This document shows positions 10,482 to 19,440 of a DNA stretch of 64,000 bases, piece by piece. The position numbers were made by a program, and so were the translations under genes. Source of the DNA: Paenibacillus spongiae (GTDB taxonomy: Bacteria; Bacillota; Bacilli; Paenibacillales; Paenibacillaceae); assembly GCF_024734895.1 (NCBI RefSeq), contig NZ_CP091430.1:2808501-2872500 (forward strand). Reading direction: 5' to 3'. Every line of letters begins with the position of its first letter. Position 1 is the first letter of the stretch. A model generated the notes under the pieces. That model saw nothing but the letters and a program-made list of their open reading frames with translations, was not told where the DNA came from and did no database searches.

Positions 10482-11777
10482 ATGGAGTCAGCTCTGCTGC
10501 ACAGCGAGGTTATTGAAGTCGAGCGGGAAAGATCGGAGATGCTCCGGCAAGGATTAACGCCGGAAGCGGCCCGTGATCGGCTGGAAAATAAATACCGGAT
10601 CTATTCGCGCGAGAAGGGAGCTTTCACCTGCTCCTGCTGCAGCAGCCGTGTCGTTATGGTACTGTATGCCGACCGTGCGATATTTCGCCATTATGATAGC
10701 GAAGCATGCGCCGGGGAACGGAACTATATCCATTACGCGGCCGGGCGCGAGAAGGCGCGCGAGCTTGCCGACAAGCATGCGGAAGGGAAGGAGCTGCTGC
10801 GCCGGACCTTGCAGCTGCTGCAGGATGAAGGAGATACGTTCGAGGACGGTTACTTGTACAAGAAGGAGCTTCGGTATGTGCCTGACTTTCTGCTTACGGC
10901 ACGGAACGGGGAGCGGTGGGCGATCGATTATATCGTGTCGTTGAAGGGCGATGCGGCATACCGCAGGAAGCTCCGGAACCGGCTTGCCTGCTACAGGTCG
11001 CATGATTTCAAGCCGCTCTTTCTCATCGACCGGTCCTGGCTGGCCGTAACCGAATCGGCTTATATTTCGTTCAATCACTCCGAGCTGGATATGCGAACGC
11101 CGGTTAACCCGTATGATGAGCGATGGAAACGGGAATTGGCCCTGCCGCCGCTTACGATGCAAGAGCCCGTATACAGCCTCGTCTATCTGGATGTCCCGCA
11201 GGAGCAGGCGGTGTTAGCCCGGTTTCAGATGAGCGGCGACCGGTGGGGACGTCTGCTGTTTGAGCCCGAGGCGCTGCCATTGGATCATCTGCTTGCTGTA
11301 GACGGTCAATGGCTGGACATGAACGGACAGGCGATGCTCCAACTGTTCAAGGTGAGGGAGCAGAAGACGATCCAGGATTATTGCCAGCGGCTGCGCCGCA
11401 TTTTGCTGGAAGAAGAGCAGGATCGGGCGGAGGAAGAGGCGCGGCGGATCGCGCTTGAAGAGCGGGTGAAGGCGCTGAGGGAAGCGGGTCGGGCTCACAC
11501 TCATACCATGATGACTCAGGCTGGCGAACCCGGGCAAGCTGCGGCCGCTTCCGCTCCGGCAGCTCCGGTCAACGAAGGCATGGCCAGGCTGATTGATTTG
11601 CTGCGGCGCTGCAAGCAATCGCCGCGCCGAGCGGACTATCCGGGGCTGGAAGACAACTTGGCGCGGGCGGAAGCGCTGATCGAGCAGGCTGGCAATGGGG
11701 AGCTTGACGCGCCGCAATGCTACAAATCGGCGTGGAGCATACTGCGCAATGTCAGTTATCCGCTGCTGGGCGAATAA
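10482..11777 (+). CDS. CoiA-like competence-associated nuclease-related protein
   Basis: 431 residues with a very good ribosome binding site (GGAGGAG). Residues about 48-75 form a Cys-rich putative zinc site (CSCCSS, then HYDSEAC). A region near 125-155 (VPDFLL then WAIDYIVS) has the spacing of a PD-(D/E)XK nuclease core, as in CoiA. The C-terminal part is charged and coiled-coil-like (about residues 300-340), then an Ala/Pro-rich linker and a short helical tail. CoiA proteins act in DNA uptake and recombination in Gram-positive competence. Here the final catalytic Lys is not obvious, so activity is uncertain. It is convergent with the biosynthetic operon that follows and not functionally linked to it in any visible way. 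Confidence 0.65.
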   Translation: MESALLHSEVIEVERERSEMLRQGLTPEAARDRLENKYRIYSREKGAFTCSCCSSRVVMVLYADRAIFRHYDSEACAGERNYIHYAAGREKARELADKHAEGKELLRRTLQLLQDEGDTFEDGYLYKKELRYVPDFLLTARNGERWAIDYIVSLKGDAAYRRKLRNRLACYRSHDFKPLFLIDRSWLAVTESAYISFNHSELDMRTPVNPYDERWKRELALPPLTMQEPVYSLVYLDVPQEQAVLARFQMSGDRWGRLLFEPEALPLDHLLAVDGQWLDMNGQAMLQLFKVREQKTIQDYCQRLRRILLEEEQDRAEEEARRIALEERVKALREAGRAHTHTMMTQAGEPGQAAAASAPAAPVNEGMARLIDLLRRCKQSPRRADYPGLEDNLARAEALIEQAGNGELDAPQCYKSAWSILRNVSYPLLGE

Positions 11778-11800
11778 CTGCCGGCTATGCGTAACGATCC

Positions 11801-11845
11801 GGACTAACCGGACTAACCGGACTAACCGAACTAACCGAACTAACG
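11801..11845. repeat. 9-bp tandem repeat, five copies, at the operon's 3' end
   Basis: Five head-to-tail copies of a 9-mer: three of GGACTAACC, then GAACTAACC and GAACTAACG. The array fills the 62-bp gap between two convergent stop codons and its last unit overlaps the SDR stop (11840-11842). Because it is a multiple of three, it reads as repeated RTN triplets on the plus strand. There is no hairpin terminator between these convergent genes. Confidence 0.9.
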
Positions 11846-12706
11846 AAGCATTCGTCCGGTCACTTTCTCGAACCACTTCCATGGCAGCAGCGCTTTGCCG
11901 AACAAGGACATTCTCGCTCCATTGCCGACCGGATAACGCAGGTTTGGCGCGCTATGCTCAGCGATGCGCGCGATGAGTTCCGCTACCCGCTGCGGATCGG
12001 GCGACGTCTCCGCCGCTTTCCGGGAATAGCGGAGCACGGCTTCCATCCCGGCCCGGTAAGGTGAATCCGGTGCCTTGTAGATTTGCTCGAAGCCCTTTTG
12101 CCAGATGGAAGTTTTGAAAGCGCCGGGCTCAACCAGAACGACATGAATGCCGAAGGGCAGAAGCTCATGACGCAGCGCTTCGCTGAACCCCTCGACGGCA
12201 TACTTAGATGAAGCATACGGGGCATAGCCCGGAAAGCCAAAGCGGCCGCTTAAGCTGCTGATATTGATGATCCGCCCGCTCCGCTGCCTTCGCATAATTG
12301 GAATAATGGCCCGGCTAACCGCCACGAGTCCGAAGAAATTCGTTTCCATCTGGGCTCTCCACGCCTCCATAGGAACCTCCTCGACGTAACCGCCGACAGC
12401 GAACCCTGCATTATTGACGAGCACATCGATGCGTCCGAGCCTGTCTGCAATCTCTTTGATTGTCCGTTCTACCGCCTCATGGTCGGTCACATCCAGCTTA
12501 ACGCAAATTACGCGGTCTGCGATCCCGTGCAGGGCAGCGGCATCCAGAAGAGGTCCGCTTTTGTCCGGATCCCGCATGGCCGCCGCAACCTGATATCCTG
12601 CTCGAGCCAGCGCCACCGCTGTGAGCAAGCCGATTCCGCTGGATGTTCCCGTTACGAAAGCGACCTTGCCTCCAGCTCTGTGCGTACTTTGATTCCTGTT
12701 AGGCAT
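11840..12706 (-). CDS. SDR-family NAD(P)-dependent oxidoreductase, last gene of the biosynthetic operon
   Basis: 288 residues. It has a classical short-chain dehydrogenase fold: TGTSSGIG nucleotide-binding loop near residue 20, NNAG near 97, catalytic Ser in NISSLSG and YASSK (Tyr/Lys) near 165-169. The region after residue 190 (VEPGAFKT) is as in the retinol-dehydrogenase/ketoreductase-like SDRs. It is the seventh and last gene on the minus strand, 33 bp after the GNAT-like gene. In the operon it could supply a second ketoreduction after the OleD-like enzyme; that role is inference. Confidence 0.88.
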   Translation of the reverse strand: MPNRNQSTHRAGGKVAFVTGTSSGIGLLTAVALARAGYQVAAAMRDPDKSGPLLDAAALHGIADRVICVKLDVTDHEAVERTIKEIADRLGRIDVLVNNAGFAVGGYVEEVPMEAWRAQMETNFFGLVAVSRAIIPIMRRQRSGRIINISSLSGRFGFPGYAPYASSKYAVEGFSEALRHELLPFGIHVVLVEPGAFKTSIWQKGFEQIYKAPDSPYRAGMEAVLRYSRKAAETSPDPQRVAELIARIAEHSAPNLRYPVGNGARMSLFGKALLPWKWFEKVTGRMLR

Positions 12707-12739
12707 CGACCAGATTCTCCTCCTCTCAATAACGACCCG

Positions 12740-13957
12740 CTACAATTTCAAGCGTCGAATAAGCGGCACCCCAATGCCTTCAAGCAGACCGCTGAGCAGC
12801 ATCCAGCCCGATCGCCTGTAGAACGGCAAATGCTTATCGTATACGGCACTATATTCGATCTCTACCGCTGCTCCCCGATTTCGTTTGAACTGCGCGGCCC
12901 CCGAGCTCTCATGCAGCAGAAGGCCGTTCTCGGCGGCAATCCGAAGCAATACGGCGGAGAGCATCCGATACAGGCCAAGCTGCTGGGGCAGCGTAGTGTC
13001 ATAACCGAATAAAGGCGTCGTCATGACGCCATCGCGGCAGAAGAAGCCAAGAACGGCGTCCAGCCGCCCGTTCTTGCGAAGCCCGTATAACGACAGCGTG
13101 CCTTGCTCCCAGGCCAGCCGTATGAAGGACTCCTGGAACTGCGGGTTATAGAATGAATATTTATGCAGGTATAATGCGTTATATAGCTCTACGATGCGCG
13201 GCAAGTCGCTTTCCTCGATCGCTGCAGGTTCCATAATATCGTAACCATGCTTGTGCAGGAGGGCATAATCTCTCTTGACCAGCCATCGCGATTTGGCATT
13301 CATGGAGGCAGGATCGTGAGGGCGGAGCAAATAGATTTGCCGGCTCGGCACCATGCGGCAGCTTTCCCTGCGTAAGGTTTCCAGCAGAGAAGCTGTCGTC
13401 GTCGCGTTCAGCGAGCGAAATACGATGGCATGCGTTGGAAACCGCTTTTTAAGGAAGCGCAGCACAGCTGCCGCCTGATCGTCTGACAAGTCCGCATACA
13501 AGTTCGTCGAGAGCAGCCAATTGTTGAAGTGGACGATCTTGTTGATCTTCGACGCCTTGAGCAGCAATCCGGTACAGGATAACAAGCCGGAAATTGCGCC
13601 ACGGAGAATTCGGCTGTGAAGCAGATTAAGCTCTTCCTCCGCGTAGCTGACATAATGCGTATACGGGGAACAGACATAAGAATTGTCATATTCATTGTCG
13701 TTCACTGTCAACGGAAACACAAGCCCCTCCATGACCAGAACATAGAGCTCCGTACGGGCATTCGCGATATAATCGTCCGTCGATAGCGACAGGAGAGGAA
13801 GAAGATAGCGCTTCGCATAGCTGCCCGCTTCCGTGTCCGGCCATTTAATGTCATGAAATATATGGCGGTCATAAAGCTGGATGCCGGTTTCCTGAGAATA
13901 TCCCTCCGCTGCCAGGGGCTTCCCCTTAGAAGCTGCTGCTGTAGTTGCTGGCGTCAT
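12740..13957 (-). CDS. GNAT-like acyltransferase of the biosynthetic operon
   Basis: 405 residues. The C-terminal half (about 215-390) reads like a GNAT/FemAB-type acyltransferase fold: ESDLPRIVELYNALY, then an AVLGFFCRDG strand, and a late HESSGAAQFKRNRG segment. The N-terminal half may be a second, degenerate GNAT domain (DDQAAAVLRFLKKRFPTHAIVFRSLN). No signal peptide or membrane segment. The start overlaps the end of the adenylating-enzyme gene by 32 bp, so translation is probably coupled. It could transfer an acyl group made by the upstream condensing enzyme to an amine. Function not established. Confidence 0.6.
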   Translation of the reverse strand: MTPATTAAASKGKPLAAEGYSQETGIQLYDRHIFHDIKWPDTEAGSYAKRYLLPLLSLSTDDYIANARTELYVLVMEGLVFPLTVNDNEYDNSYVCSPYTHYVSYAEEELNLLHSRILRGAISGLLSCTGLLLKASKINKIVHFNNWLLSTNLYADLSDDQAAAVLRFLKKRFPTHAIVFRSLNATTTASLLETLRRESCRMVPSRQIYLLRPHDPASMNAKSRWLVKRDYALLHKHGYDIMEPAAIEESDLPRIVELYNALYLHKYSFYNPQFQESFIRLAWEQGTLSLYGLRKNGRLDAVLGFFCRDGVMTTPLFGYDTTLPQQLGLYRMLSAVLLRIAAENGLLLHESSGAAQFKRNRGAAVEIEYSAVYDKHLPFYRRSGWMLLSGLLEGIGVPLIRRLKL

Positions 13958-15296
13958 GGTACGAAAATCTCCTTTCGACCCGCCGCAGCTTCCGATAGGG
14001 AATTGCGCTTTCTTCAGCTTCGTACGGCGAGAAGATGATCTGGGGCGGTCTGCAGCTTGTCTTCTTGAATAACGCTGTCAGCGAAGCTCCAATCGCCTCG
14101 ACCGTTTGCGGCCATTCGGCGTCTTGTACGCTCAGCTTCACTTCGATCGAAACCGGCGAGTGCTGGATGGCTTTGTAGGCCGTCACCTCTTCGGAAGCGG
14201 CTATGATCGCGCGTCCGATAAAATCGGGAAATACGGGCACGAGCCGCTCCGCATCCCGCAAGCCGGGAAGGTAGAAGCAATCGTCGCACCGGCCTTCAAT
14301 CGAATGAATGGCCGTAAACACGGAGCCGCACCGGCAAGGTGGAGCTTCTGTCAAAATGTCGTCGAGCCGATAACGGACGATCGGCTGGGTGAAACGGGTA
14401 AAATCGGTTACGATCGGAACGAACTTGCCTGCCTTAGCGTCAACATACTCCTTCTGAACGGCGACGAGGTCTTCGTTCAGATGAAGCGTGCCATATTTGC
14501 AGGTATAGGCGAGGAATCCTTCCGTACACTGGTACACCTGATGGACCGGCTGCCCGAAGGCAGCTTCGATGTGCCGGCGGTCAAGAGGGTCTAGCACTTC
14601 TGCGACCGAGATCACCTTGCGCGGCATGTTTGGCAGACGAAGCCGGCCTCCTGCGATGGCATCCGCGAGCATCCGCAGCATGGATGGCGGCGCGACGAGC
14701 AGCGTCGGCTCATATTGTTGAAGCCGCGCCAGATGCCGTTCCTGCGGATCGAGCAGATCATAGAAGGCGAACTGCAGTCTGCGGCCTTGTACGGATTGGT
14801 AGAGATTGCTGTCGGCACGCAGGAAGAAGGCTACGCGCTCCCGCTGCAGGAGCGAGCCCGGCAGCAGCTTGGCAAGCATCGTGCCCGCCCAAGCATGCTG
14901 TTCATGCGGACTGACGAGAAAGAGGCCGCGGTTGCCGGACGTGCCGGAGGACAATCCGATGGTGACGCCGCCCAGCGTAGGAGCGAAATCCCGCGTCGTC
15001 TCGGCTTTCAAAGCGATAGCGAAGGCCTCATCCTTCTTGACGCCGGCCGTATTCAGCCGATCGAAGTAAGCCATCATCGACTTCTTGTTGATAAGCGGGA
15101 ATTCGCGCCACTGCGCAGTAAGGAGATCTCCCCAGTGATTCCGGTAAAATGGCGATGCCGCCCTGACTTTGTCCAGATGCCGGACAATCCGCCGTTCCTG
15201 CCAGCGCTCGAATGCTGCGCGATTCGGCCAGCGGCGGAAATATCTCGCAGCCGTATAATGCTGCAGAAATGTTGCGATTCGATTTAGTCGGCTCAT
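13926..15296 (-). CDS. F390-synthetase-related adenylate-forming enzyme
   Basis: 456 residues. It resembles the phenylacetate-CoA ligase/coenzyme F390 synthetase branch of adenylate-forming enzymes: phosphate-binding loop LSSGTSGNRG (about residues 115-124), a YQCTEG motif near 260 matching the A5 core, and VRYRLDDIL near 330 matching A7. From memory, the TIGR02304 family fits this description. The ATG overlaps the preceding stop as ATGA (15293-15296). It would activate a carboxylate as the acyl adenylate, as OleC does in the olefin/beta-lactone pathway, although OleC belongs to a different subfamily. Substrate unknown. Confidence 0.82.
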   Translation of the reverse strand: MSRLNRIATFLQHYTAARYFRRWPNRAAFERWQERRIVRHLDKVRAASPFYRNHWGDLLTAQWREFPLINKKSMMAYFDRLNTAGVKKDEAFAIALKAETTRDFAPTLGGVTIGLSSGTSGNRGLFLVSPHEQHAWAGTMLAKLLPGSLLQRERVAFFLRADSNLYQSVQGRRLQFAFYDLLDPQERHLARLQQYEPTLLVAPPSMLRMLADAIAGGRLRLPNMPRKVISVAEVLDPLDRRHIEAAFGQPVHQVYQCTEGFLAYTCKYGTLHLNEDLVAVQKEYVDAKAGKFVPIVTDFTRFTQPIVRYRLDDILTEAPPCRCGSVFTAIHSIEGRCDDCFYLPGLRDAERLVPVFPDFIGRAIIAASEEVTAYKAIQHSPVSIEVKLSVQDAEWPQTVEAIGASLTALFKKTSCRPPQIIFSPYEAEESAIPYRKLRRVERRFSYHDASNYSSSF

Positions 15297-16153
15297 AGCT
15301 GCTCATTCCTTTGTATATACGTTCTCCACACCTCGCCGCAGTGGGAGGGGATGATCCGCAGACCGGGGAAGCGCTCCGCAAGCAGGCGCAGCCGCGTGAA
15401 CGTCTGTTGGTACTGCCGGCGGCTTGGCATAATCAAGCCGGCCATTGGGTGGGGAGGGCGGTTCTCCCGAATCGCTTGGCTCGACCAAGATGCGTCGGCG
15501 CATAGAAAATAATCATGATCGGCGGTGGACAGCAACAGCCCCATCTGTCCGGCGGCATGGCCGGATACATCGACGCCGATCAGACTGCCGTCGCCTAACA
15601 GATCGTACCCGCCGTCCGGGAACGGCCAGCCCTCGGGCAGCGGCACGCGGGCGGAAGGGGGAACGGGCGATGAGCGGAATCCGAAATCTTCCGGCATCAA
15701 ATCCGGGAGAAAGCCTGACCGGACTGCCGCAAGCCCCCGGAGTCCGCGAACGGCTTCAAAGGCCTGCGGCAAGTACATGAACCGGGCATTAGGGAAATCG
15801 CGCAATCCGGCCACATGATCCGCGTGGAAGTGGGAGAGGATGATCAGACGCACTTCCCCGGCATCAAGCCCGTACAGCCGTTTCAGCTGCGCCGCTGCCC
15901 CTTCGCCCGGATCGTGCACGACGGGAGTCACCCGTCTATAGATGGAATAAGGGAAAGATGACGCCGCATCGAAGAATCGGGCGGCATATCCGGTATCGAA
16001 GAGGATCGTTCCGTAATCTTCATGCACGATCCGGGCGAAGCCGGCCGGGATCTGAATGCTCCGCAATGAACCTCCCCGCATCGTCACCCATTCCGGATGG
16101 GTACAGAATCCGGTGGCGTGAAGCGATAACTCGACTTGCTTCCGAACGGTCAT
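15293..16153 (-). CDS. Metallo-beta-lactamase-fold hydrolase of the biosynthetic operon
   Basis: 286 residues from the ATG that overlaps the previous stop (ATGA, 16150-16153). It shows the full MBL zinc signature: SHFHADH near residues 107-113, a downstream His in DVSGHAAGQMG, Asp in FLCADASW, and a final His in IIPSHCGE. This pattern is closest to lactonase/thioesterase-like MBL proteins (N-acyl homoserine lactonases have the same order). In this operon it could open a lactone or release a thioester-bound intermediate, the step handled by an alpha/beta hydrolase (OleB) in Ole pathways. Inference only. Confidence 0.85.
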   Translation of the reverse strand: MTVRKQVELSLHATGFCTHPEWVTMRGGSLRSIQIPAGFARIVHEDYGTILFDTGYAARFFDAASSFPYSIYRRVTPVVHDPGEGAAAQLKRLYGLDAGEVRLIILSHFHADHVAGLRDFPNARFMYLPQAFEAVRGLRGLAAVRSGFLPDLMPEDFGFRSSPVPPSARVPLPEGWPFPDGGYDLLGDGSLIGVDVSGHAAGQMGLLLSTADHDYFLCADASWSSQAIRENRPPHPMAGLIMPSRRQYQQTFTRLRLLAERFPGLRIIPSHCGEVWRTYIQRNEQL

Positions 16154-17148
16154 GACTGGCCTCGCCACCAATCTGCGAATCTTTCAATGCCTTCGTCGAT
16201 GGTAATGCGCGGCACATAACCGAGCTGCTGCCGGGCAGCAGAGATATCCAGCGTCTGGCTCTTGCCCAGCAAAGCGACCGTATAGCGGGTCAGCTGGGGC
16301 TCGGGCTGCCCTGGCAGCAGCCGTGCCGCGAATTCCATCGCGCCGGCAAACGCGTATCCGGCAGGGTAAGGAATGGCGCGGCCGCGCATCGGAATGCCGA
16401 GCCGGTGAAACAGCTTCTGCAGCACATCGGACAATCGGACCGGCTCGCCGTTGGTAATGTTGTATGTCCTGCCCATTGCGGAGGCAGGCGCTTTGGCAGC
16501 AAGGACGAGCGCGTCTACGGCATTGTCGACGTAGGTCAGATCAAGCACGGCAGCGCCTCCGCGGAACAAGGGGACGCCGGTCCGGTTATTGGCTCGGATC
16601 AACCGCGGCAGAATCGCCGTATCGCCCGGTCCGAATAGAGCTCTGGGCCGCAGGCTCACGCTCTCGAAGCCTTGATTATGGGCAGCAAGCGCTTCTTCTT
16701 CAGCGATTCGCTTCGTAGCCGCATAAGCATTGGGCTGGCGGGACGGCAGCGGATCCGCTTCGCGGATCCCGAGCCGGTCGGTAAAGTCAAAGTAGAGACT
16801 CGGCGTCGAGACGTTCACAAGGCGGCGGACGCCCTGCTGCCGGCAAGCCTCGATAAGATGCCGCGTCGCTTCGACGTTGCTGGCGTAGAAATCGCGATAA
16901 CGGCCCCAAGGGGAAGACAGCGCCGCGCAATGAAACACGGTATCGATCATGGAGCAGGCGTCGATTACGGCGTGCCGGTCTCTCAGGTCGACGGCCTGAA
17001 AGCGGATGCCATCCGCCGCCAGAGCCTTCCCGGCCTGCGTATTCCGCCCGGTCCCCGTCACGTCCCAGCCGTCTTCCCGCAAACGCCGGGCGAGATGCCC
17101 GCCAAGAAATCCGGTTCCTCCGGTTACGAGTGCTCTAGCTTCTGTCAT
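16150..17148 (-). CDS. NAD-dependent epimerase/3-beta-hydroxysteroid dehydrogenase-like protein (OleD-like)
   Basis: 332 residues from the ATG at 17148; a second ATG at 17157 is possible, and the open frame further upstream lies inside the ATP-grasp gene. Extended SDR: TGGTGFLGGHL near residue 8, catalytic YAATK near 147-151, and the C-terminal RYTVALLGKSQTLDISAAR region typical of 3-beta-HSD/OleD relatives. OleD reduces the 2-alkyl-3-keto acid made by OleA, and the KAS III gene three positions upstream makes a parallel reaction plausible. The start overlaps the ATP-grasp stop by 14 bp and the stop overlaps the MBL start. Confidence 0.85.
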   Translation of the reverse strand: MTEARALVTGGTGFLGGHLARRLREDGWDVTGTGRNTQAGKALAADGIRFQAVDLRDRHAVIDACSMIDTVFHCAALSSPWGRYRDFYASNVEATRHLIEACRQQGVRRLVNVSTPSLYFDFTDRLGIREADPLPSRQPNAYAATKRIAEEEALAAHNQGFESVSLRPRALFGPGDTAILPRLIRANNRTGVPLFRGGAAVLDLTYVDNAVDALVLAAKAPASAMGRTYNITNGEPVRLSDVLQKLFHRLGIPMRGRAIPYPAGYAFAGAMEFAARLLPGQPEPQLTRYTVALLGKSQTLDISAARQQLGYVPRITIDEGIERFADWWRGQS

Positions 17149-18370
17149 AATCACCATTCCATTCAATATCGTAAGTTGTTGCCGCAAGCAAGGAGATGCC
17201 TTGCCGCTTGCTGATGCGCCGGGTTTCGCTAATTGTGCGAAGCTGCTCCCAGAAGGGGCGCGGGTCCTGCCGCCGGTAGACGACATCCCGCGCCCGTCGA
17301 AAGTCTTGCCGCCACCGCTTCCATCCATGAAGTGAACGGCTGCTCCATAGACCGAAAGAAAGCATAGCCATGCCCAGCATCGATCGGGTGGACGGATGGG
17401 GCAAGGCAATCTCACCCGCGGCTGACGCCGGATCCAGCAGCGCGGGCACAAGCCCTTGCCCGGCTCCGAATAAATGAACGCCGCTCGTTGTGCGGGGATT
17501 GCATTCGATCGGGTACAGCACGCCCTTATCGGTCTCGATAAAATCGAAAGCGAGCTGTCCGGTAAACTGAAGCTTCCCCGCGAAGGTCTTCACCCAATCG
17601 ACGATGCCGCGATGCTCGATCGGTTCAAAATAAATGCTCGCGCCGAGACCGGCCCTGTAGGTTGTCTGGTAAGCGGCATGTGCCGTAACGCTTCCGTTAT
17701 GGCATACGCTATAGGTACAGATCTGTCTGCCATCGATGAATTGCTGCGCAACCCAAGGACAGGCTTCGGATAAAATCGGTATGAGTTCGGTCAGCCTCTT
17801 GTTCTTCAAATCGGGATCGTTCGCCGGATCCAGAATGATGACCTGGGATGCGAACCGGGAATAGACCGGCTTCAGGACGAATCGGCATTGATAGAACGCC
17901 GAGCTGCCATCTTCCAGAGACGATATCAACCGCTGCCAGTCCGCCTCCGATGATAAGCGCATTGTGGGCGGCGCTTGCAAGCCGAGTTCCTCGATCAAAC
18001 GGATAAAGGCGTACTTATTGTGAAGCCGGCTGAGCACCTCCAGCGGCTCGGCGAATACCCGGCAGACATCCTGGAGCCGGCTTAGGCCCATCGATACATA
18101 CATGATCTCTTCGCAGGTCGGAAGAAGAACGTCAATCTGGTAGATTTGGATGAGCGTGCGCAAGGACTCGATGAAGGCTTCGGGTTCGCGGCTGGGCATC
18201 GGAACCCGGAAGCTGTGCACGATGGCGCGCGATACGCGGCAGAGATGATAGGGAGCGCTCTCTGCGACGAACACCCGGTGCCCCGCATCGGCGAATTGGC
18301 GGGCAAGCTCAAGCGCTGCAGGCGCTCTTCCGCCGGTTAACAGAATATTCAAGCCGTTCCCGCCGTTCAC
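17135..18370 (-). CDS. ATP-grasp carboxylate ligase of the biosynthetic operon
   Basis: About 411 residues from the GTG at 18370, which has AAGG 8 bp upstream and begins a Rossmann-like strand (LNILLTGGRAP). A longer open frame to 18520 overlaps the KAS III gene and looks spurious. ATP-grasp features: FVLKPVYSRF (ATP-contacting Lys), WVAQQFIDG, and the metal-binding IECNPRTTSG near residue 280. Such enzymes join a carboxylate to an amine or thiol through an acyl phosphate. The C-terminus is rich in Arg/Trp. It starts 10 bp after the KAS III stop. Together with the adenylating enzyme the operon encodes two independent carboxylate-activating steps, which is unusual. Confidence 0.83.
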   Translation of the reverse strand: MNGGNGLNILLTGGRAPAALELARQFADAGHRVFVAESAPYHLCRVSRAIVHSFRVPMPSREPEAFIESLRTLIQIYQIDVLLPTCEEIMYVSMGLSRLQDVCRVFAEPLEVLSRLHNKYAFIRLIEELGLQAPPTMRLSSEADWQRLISSLEDGSSAFYQCRFVLKPVYSRFASQVIILDPANDPDLKNKRLTELIPILSEACPWVAQQFIDGRQICTYSVCHNGSVTAHAAYQTTYRAGLGASIYFEPIEHRGIVDWVKTFAGKLQFTGQLAFDFIETDKGVLYPIECNPRTTSGVHLFGAGQGLVPALLDPASAAGEIALPHPSTRSMLGMAMLSFGLWSSRSLHGWKRWRQDFRRARDVVYRRQDPRPFWEQLRTISETRRISKRQGISLLAATTYDIEWNGDYDRS

Positions 18371-18380
18371 TGCATTCGCC

Positions 18381-19379
18381 TTAGTAGTCAAGAATGACGC
18401 CTCCAAGCGATACCCCCGCCGATGTGCCGAGCAGCAGAATGCGGTCGCCGCGTTCGATTTTCTCGAGGCGTATCGCTTCATGCAGTCCCATTGGAATAGA
18501 GGCTGCAATGGTATTGCCATGGTCAGGCGTAATGTACATCAATTGATGCTCGGCAATCCCGAGCTTCTTGCGGATCAGCCGCATCGCCATCGCGCTGCCT
18601 TGATGGGGAATGACAAGCTTGAAATCCTCGATATGAGTACCGGACGCCTGGAGCATCTGCTCGACGAAATCCGGCAATTTTCGCGATGCTAACCGAAAAA
18701 TTTCGCTTCCGTTCATATCGAATAGATAATGATCCATTGATACAGAGCTATAATTTTGCGCATGACGCTTCGTTCCGCCGCCGCGTATTTCCGATAAATG
18801 GGCGCCTTCGCTGAAGGTTTGCATCGCGGCGTGTACGATTCTGGACTTCCCGCCGGGCTCCGTTCGGCCGAGCACAACTGCTGCCGCGCCGTCGCCGAAC
18901 AGCGCGGCACTTTCCTTCTGGCTCCAGTTGAGTCCGATGGAGGCAATTTCCGTGGAAATAAGCAGAATCCGGCGGTACCGGCCCGCATCTAGCATATATG
19001 ACATGACATCCAGCCCGGCTACGAAGCTAAGGCAGGTAGAATTAATATCAAATGCGGGGACTCCCGAGGCTTCCTGTCCCATCGCTTTCTGGATCAGAGC
19101 CGCTGTGCAAGGGATGGGCTGTTCCATCGTGCCGCTCGTGCAGACGAGGCAGTCGATATCGGCGAAAGTAAGTCCGGCTGCATCAAGCGCCTCGTAGGCG
19201 GCTCGCGCCCCCATCTCCGAAGCGGTCTCATCTTCGACGAAGTAGCGTACGGAGACGTCGGATTTTTTAAGCACCCAGCCTTTCTTTACACCTAATAACA
19301 CATCCATATCGGAATCGGTTACCCGCTTCTTCGGCAAATACTTGCCTGTGCCTAGCACGCTTACATTACGCTGCTGCAT
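18381..19379 (-). CDS. 3-oxoacyl-ACP synthase III-like condensing enzyme, first gene of the operon
   Basis: 332 residues, good ribosome binding site (AGGAGGG, 5 bp before ATG). The KAS III triad is intact: Cys116 in NSTCLSF, His259 in PHQGS and Asn289 in HGNT. It lacks a transmembrane segment. FabH starts fatty acid synthesis, and relatives such as OleA do head-to-head condensation of acyl-CoAs. The placement at the head of a seven-gene operon with an OleD-like reductase and an adenylating enzyme, away from other fab genes, argues for a secondary-metabolite or special-lipid role rather than housekeeping FabH. Confidence 0.88.
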   Translation of the reverse strand: MQQRNVSVLGTGKYLPKKRVTDSDMDVLLGVKKGWVLKKSDVSVRYFVEDETASEMGARAAYEALDAAGLTFADIDCLVCTSGTMEQPIPCTAALIQKAMGQEASGVPAFDINSTCLSFVAGLDVMSYMLDAGRYRRILLISTEIASIGLNWSQKESAALFGDGAAAVVLGRTEPGGKSRIVHAAMQTFSEGAHLSEIRGGGTKRHAQNYSSVSMDHYLFDMNGSEIFRLASRKLPDFVEQMLQASGTHIEDFKLVIPHQGSAMAMRLIRKKLGIAEHQLMYITPDHGNTIAASIPMGLHEAIRLEKIERGDRILLLGTSAGVSLGGVILDY

Positions 19380-19440
19380 GAGATCCCTCCTGTTCGTCTT
19401 GTCAGCGGAGCTTGCAGGGCTCGCTTATCATTGTACTAGA

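Noticed and set aside
17149-17451. N-terminal extension of the OleD-like protein
   Set aside because: The extra residues lie inside the ATP-grasp gene in another frame; the Rossmann motif begins right after the ATG at 17148.
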